A DNA stretch of 21,489 bases from CAYLZO01 sp964387775. GTDB lineage: Bacteria; Chloroflexota; Anaerolineae; JAAYZQ01. The position numbers and the translations under genes were made by a program. The DNA is taken from NCBI GenBank assembly GCA_964387775.1, contig CAYLZO010000068.1:1-21489 (forward strand). The letters are read 5' to 3'. Shown here one piece after another: positions 21,256 to 21,489 of this stretch (its first letter is position 1; each line of letters starts with the position of its first letter). Below the pieces are notes generated by a model. The model was not told the origin of the DNA and made no database searches. It worked only from the letters and a program-made list of their open reading frames with translations.

Positions 21256-21448
21256 TCCACGCGTTTTTGTGGACGCGGATGTTCTCTTTGCCGGGGCGGC
21301 TTTACCGAGTGAGCATAGCGCAAGCCTTGTTATTTTGCGGTTGGCCGAGATCACCCTACTTGATGCGATGGCTTCTCAGCAGGTGATCACCGAGGCCGAG
21401 CGGAGCCTGCGAGAGAAATTGCCTGACAAGCTCCCTGGCATAGTTTGA
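21242..21448 (+). CDS. PIN-domain toxin, pair 3, short or truncated
   Basis: MKARNPRVFVDADVLFAGAAL starts a PIN domain with D11/D13 as the first acidic residue, then AMASQQVITEAERSLREKL, where E57 probably corresponds to the second. The frame stops at 21448 after 68 residues, before the expected conserved aspartates of the second half, and the window ends 41 bases later. PIN toxins of this type usually run to about 130-180 residues, so it is either truncated by a nonsense or frameshift change or contains a sequencing error. The start at 21242 lies inside the antitoxin gene, normal for such pairs. Confidence 0.55.
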   Translation: MKARNPRVFVDADVLFAGAALPSEHSASLVILRLAEITLLDAMASQQVITEAERSLREKLPDKLPGIV

Positions 21449-21489
21449 AACTCGGGTGGAAGGGGCAGGCAGAGTTTTTGATGGCTCCA

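Overview
This GC-rich window looks like part of a draft metagenomic or short-read assembly from a Chloroflexota-type bacterium (Anaerolineae/Caldilineae-like). That placement is inferred from the combination of DUF234-type P-loop ATPases, several PIN-domain toxin-antitoxin pairs, a CpXC-TPR-CHAT protease and many short palindromes sitting in frame inside genes. No 16S or other phylogenetic marker is present. Two 100-N scaffold gaps (16387-16486 and 16908-17007) both fall in one gene.

Layout. Every recognisable gene left of about 11.1 kb is on the minus strand and every one right of 11.3 kb is on the plus strand. The switch lies between the divergent promoters of a small excisionase-like HTH gene and parA. 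The left arm (0.1-11.1 kb) is accessory: three separate DUF234-type ATPases (127-1743, 5845-7263, 8686-10380), a tyrosine recombinase with a downstream zinc-ribbon protein (2158-3857), two VapBC-type toxin-antitoxin pairs (4611-5386, 7735-8405), an AbiEii-like fragment (5466-5723) and an Xis/BldC-like HTH protein (10867-11076). Most of these genes have a readable sigma-70 promoter, and four of them have a different palindrome or repeat at the expected transcription start.

The centre (11.2-15.1 kb) is a partition and replication-type module: parA, parB, a small Cro/C1-like HTH gene, and a winged-helix protein that may be a replication initiator. Upstream of the last gene lies a convincing minus-strand RNA gene of about 109 nt with promoter, internal hairpin and terminator. 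Downstream is an array of five GCTCAAAATGAGC palindromes next to AT-rich DNA. A 17-bp palindrome, TGTCCGCAGTGCGGACA, occurs eight times between 4.0 and 12.9 kb, including the parA leader, two places inside parB and three copies at an exact 61-bp period. It is a candidate ParB site, although a genome-wide dispersed repeat is a real alternative.

The right arm (15.1-20.6 kb) is a three-gene cluster: a CpXC-TPR-CHAT caspase-like protease, a CBS-like/zinc-ribbon protein and a four-helix membrane protein. This is the best candidate for an undescribed system, possibly a protease-triggered membrane effector. The protease is broken only by assembly gaps: both joins restore one reading frame of about 1193 codons. 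Gene remnants follow (20.6-20.9 kb), then a third toxin-antitoxin pair (AbrB-like and PIN) running to the window edge.

Taken together the window resembles an integrated plasmid, an integrative element or a secondary replicon carrying stability (Par, TA), mobility (integrase, Xis-like) and probable defence functions.
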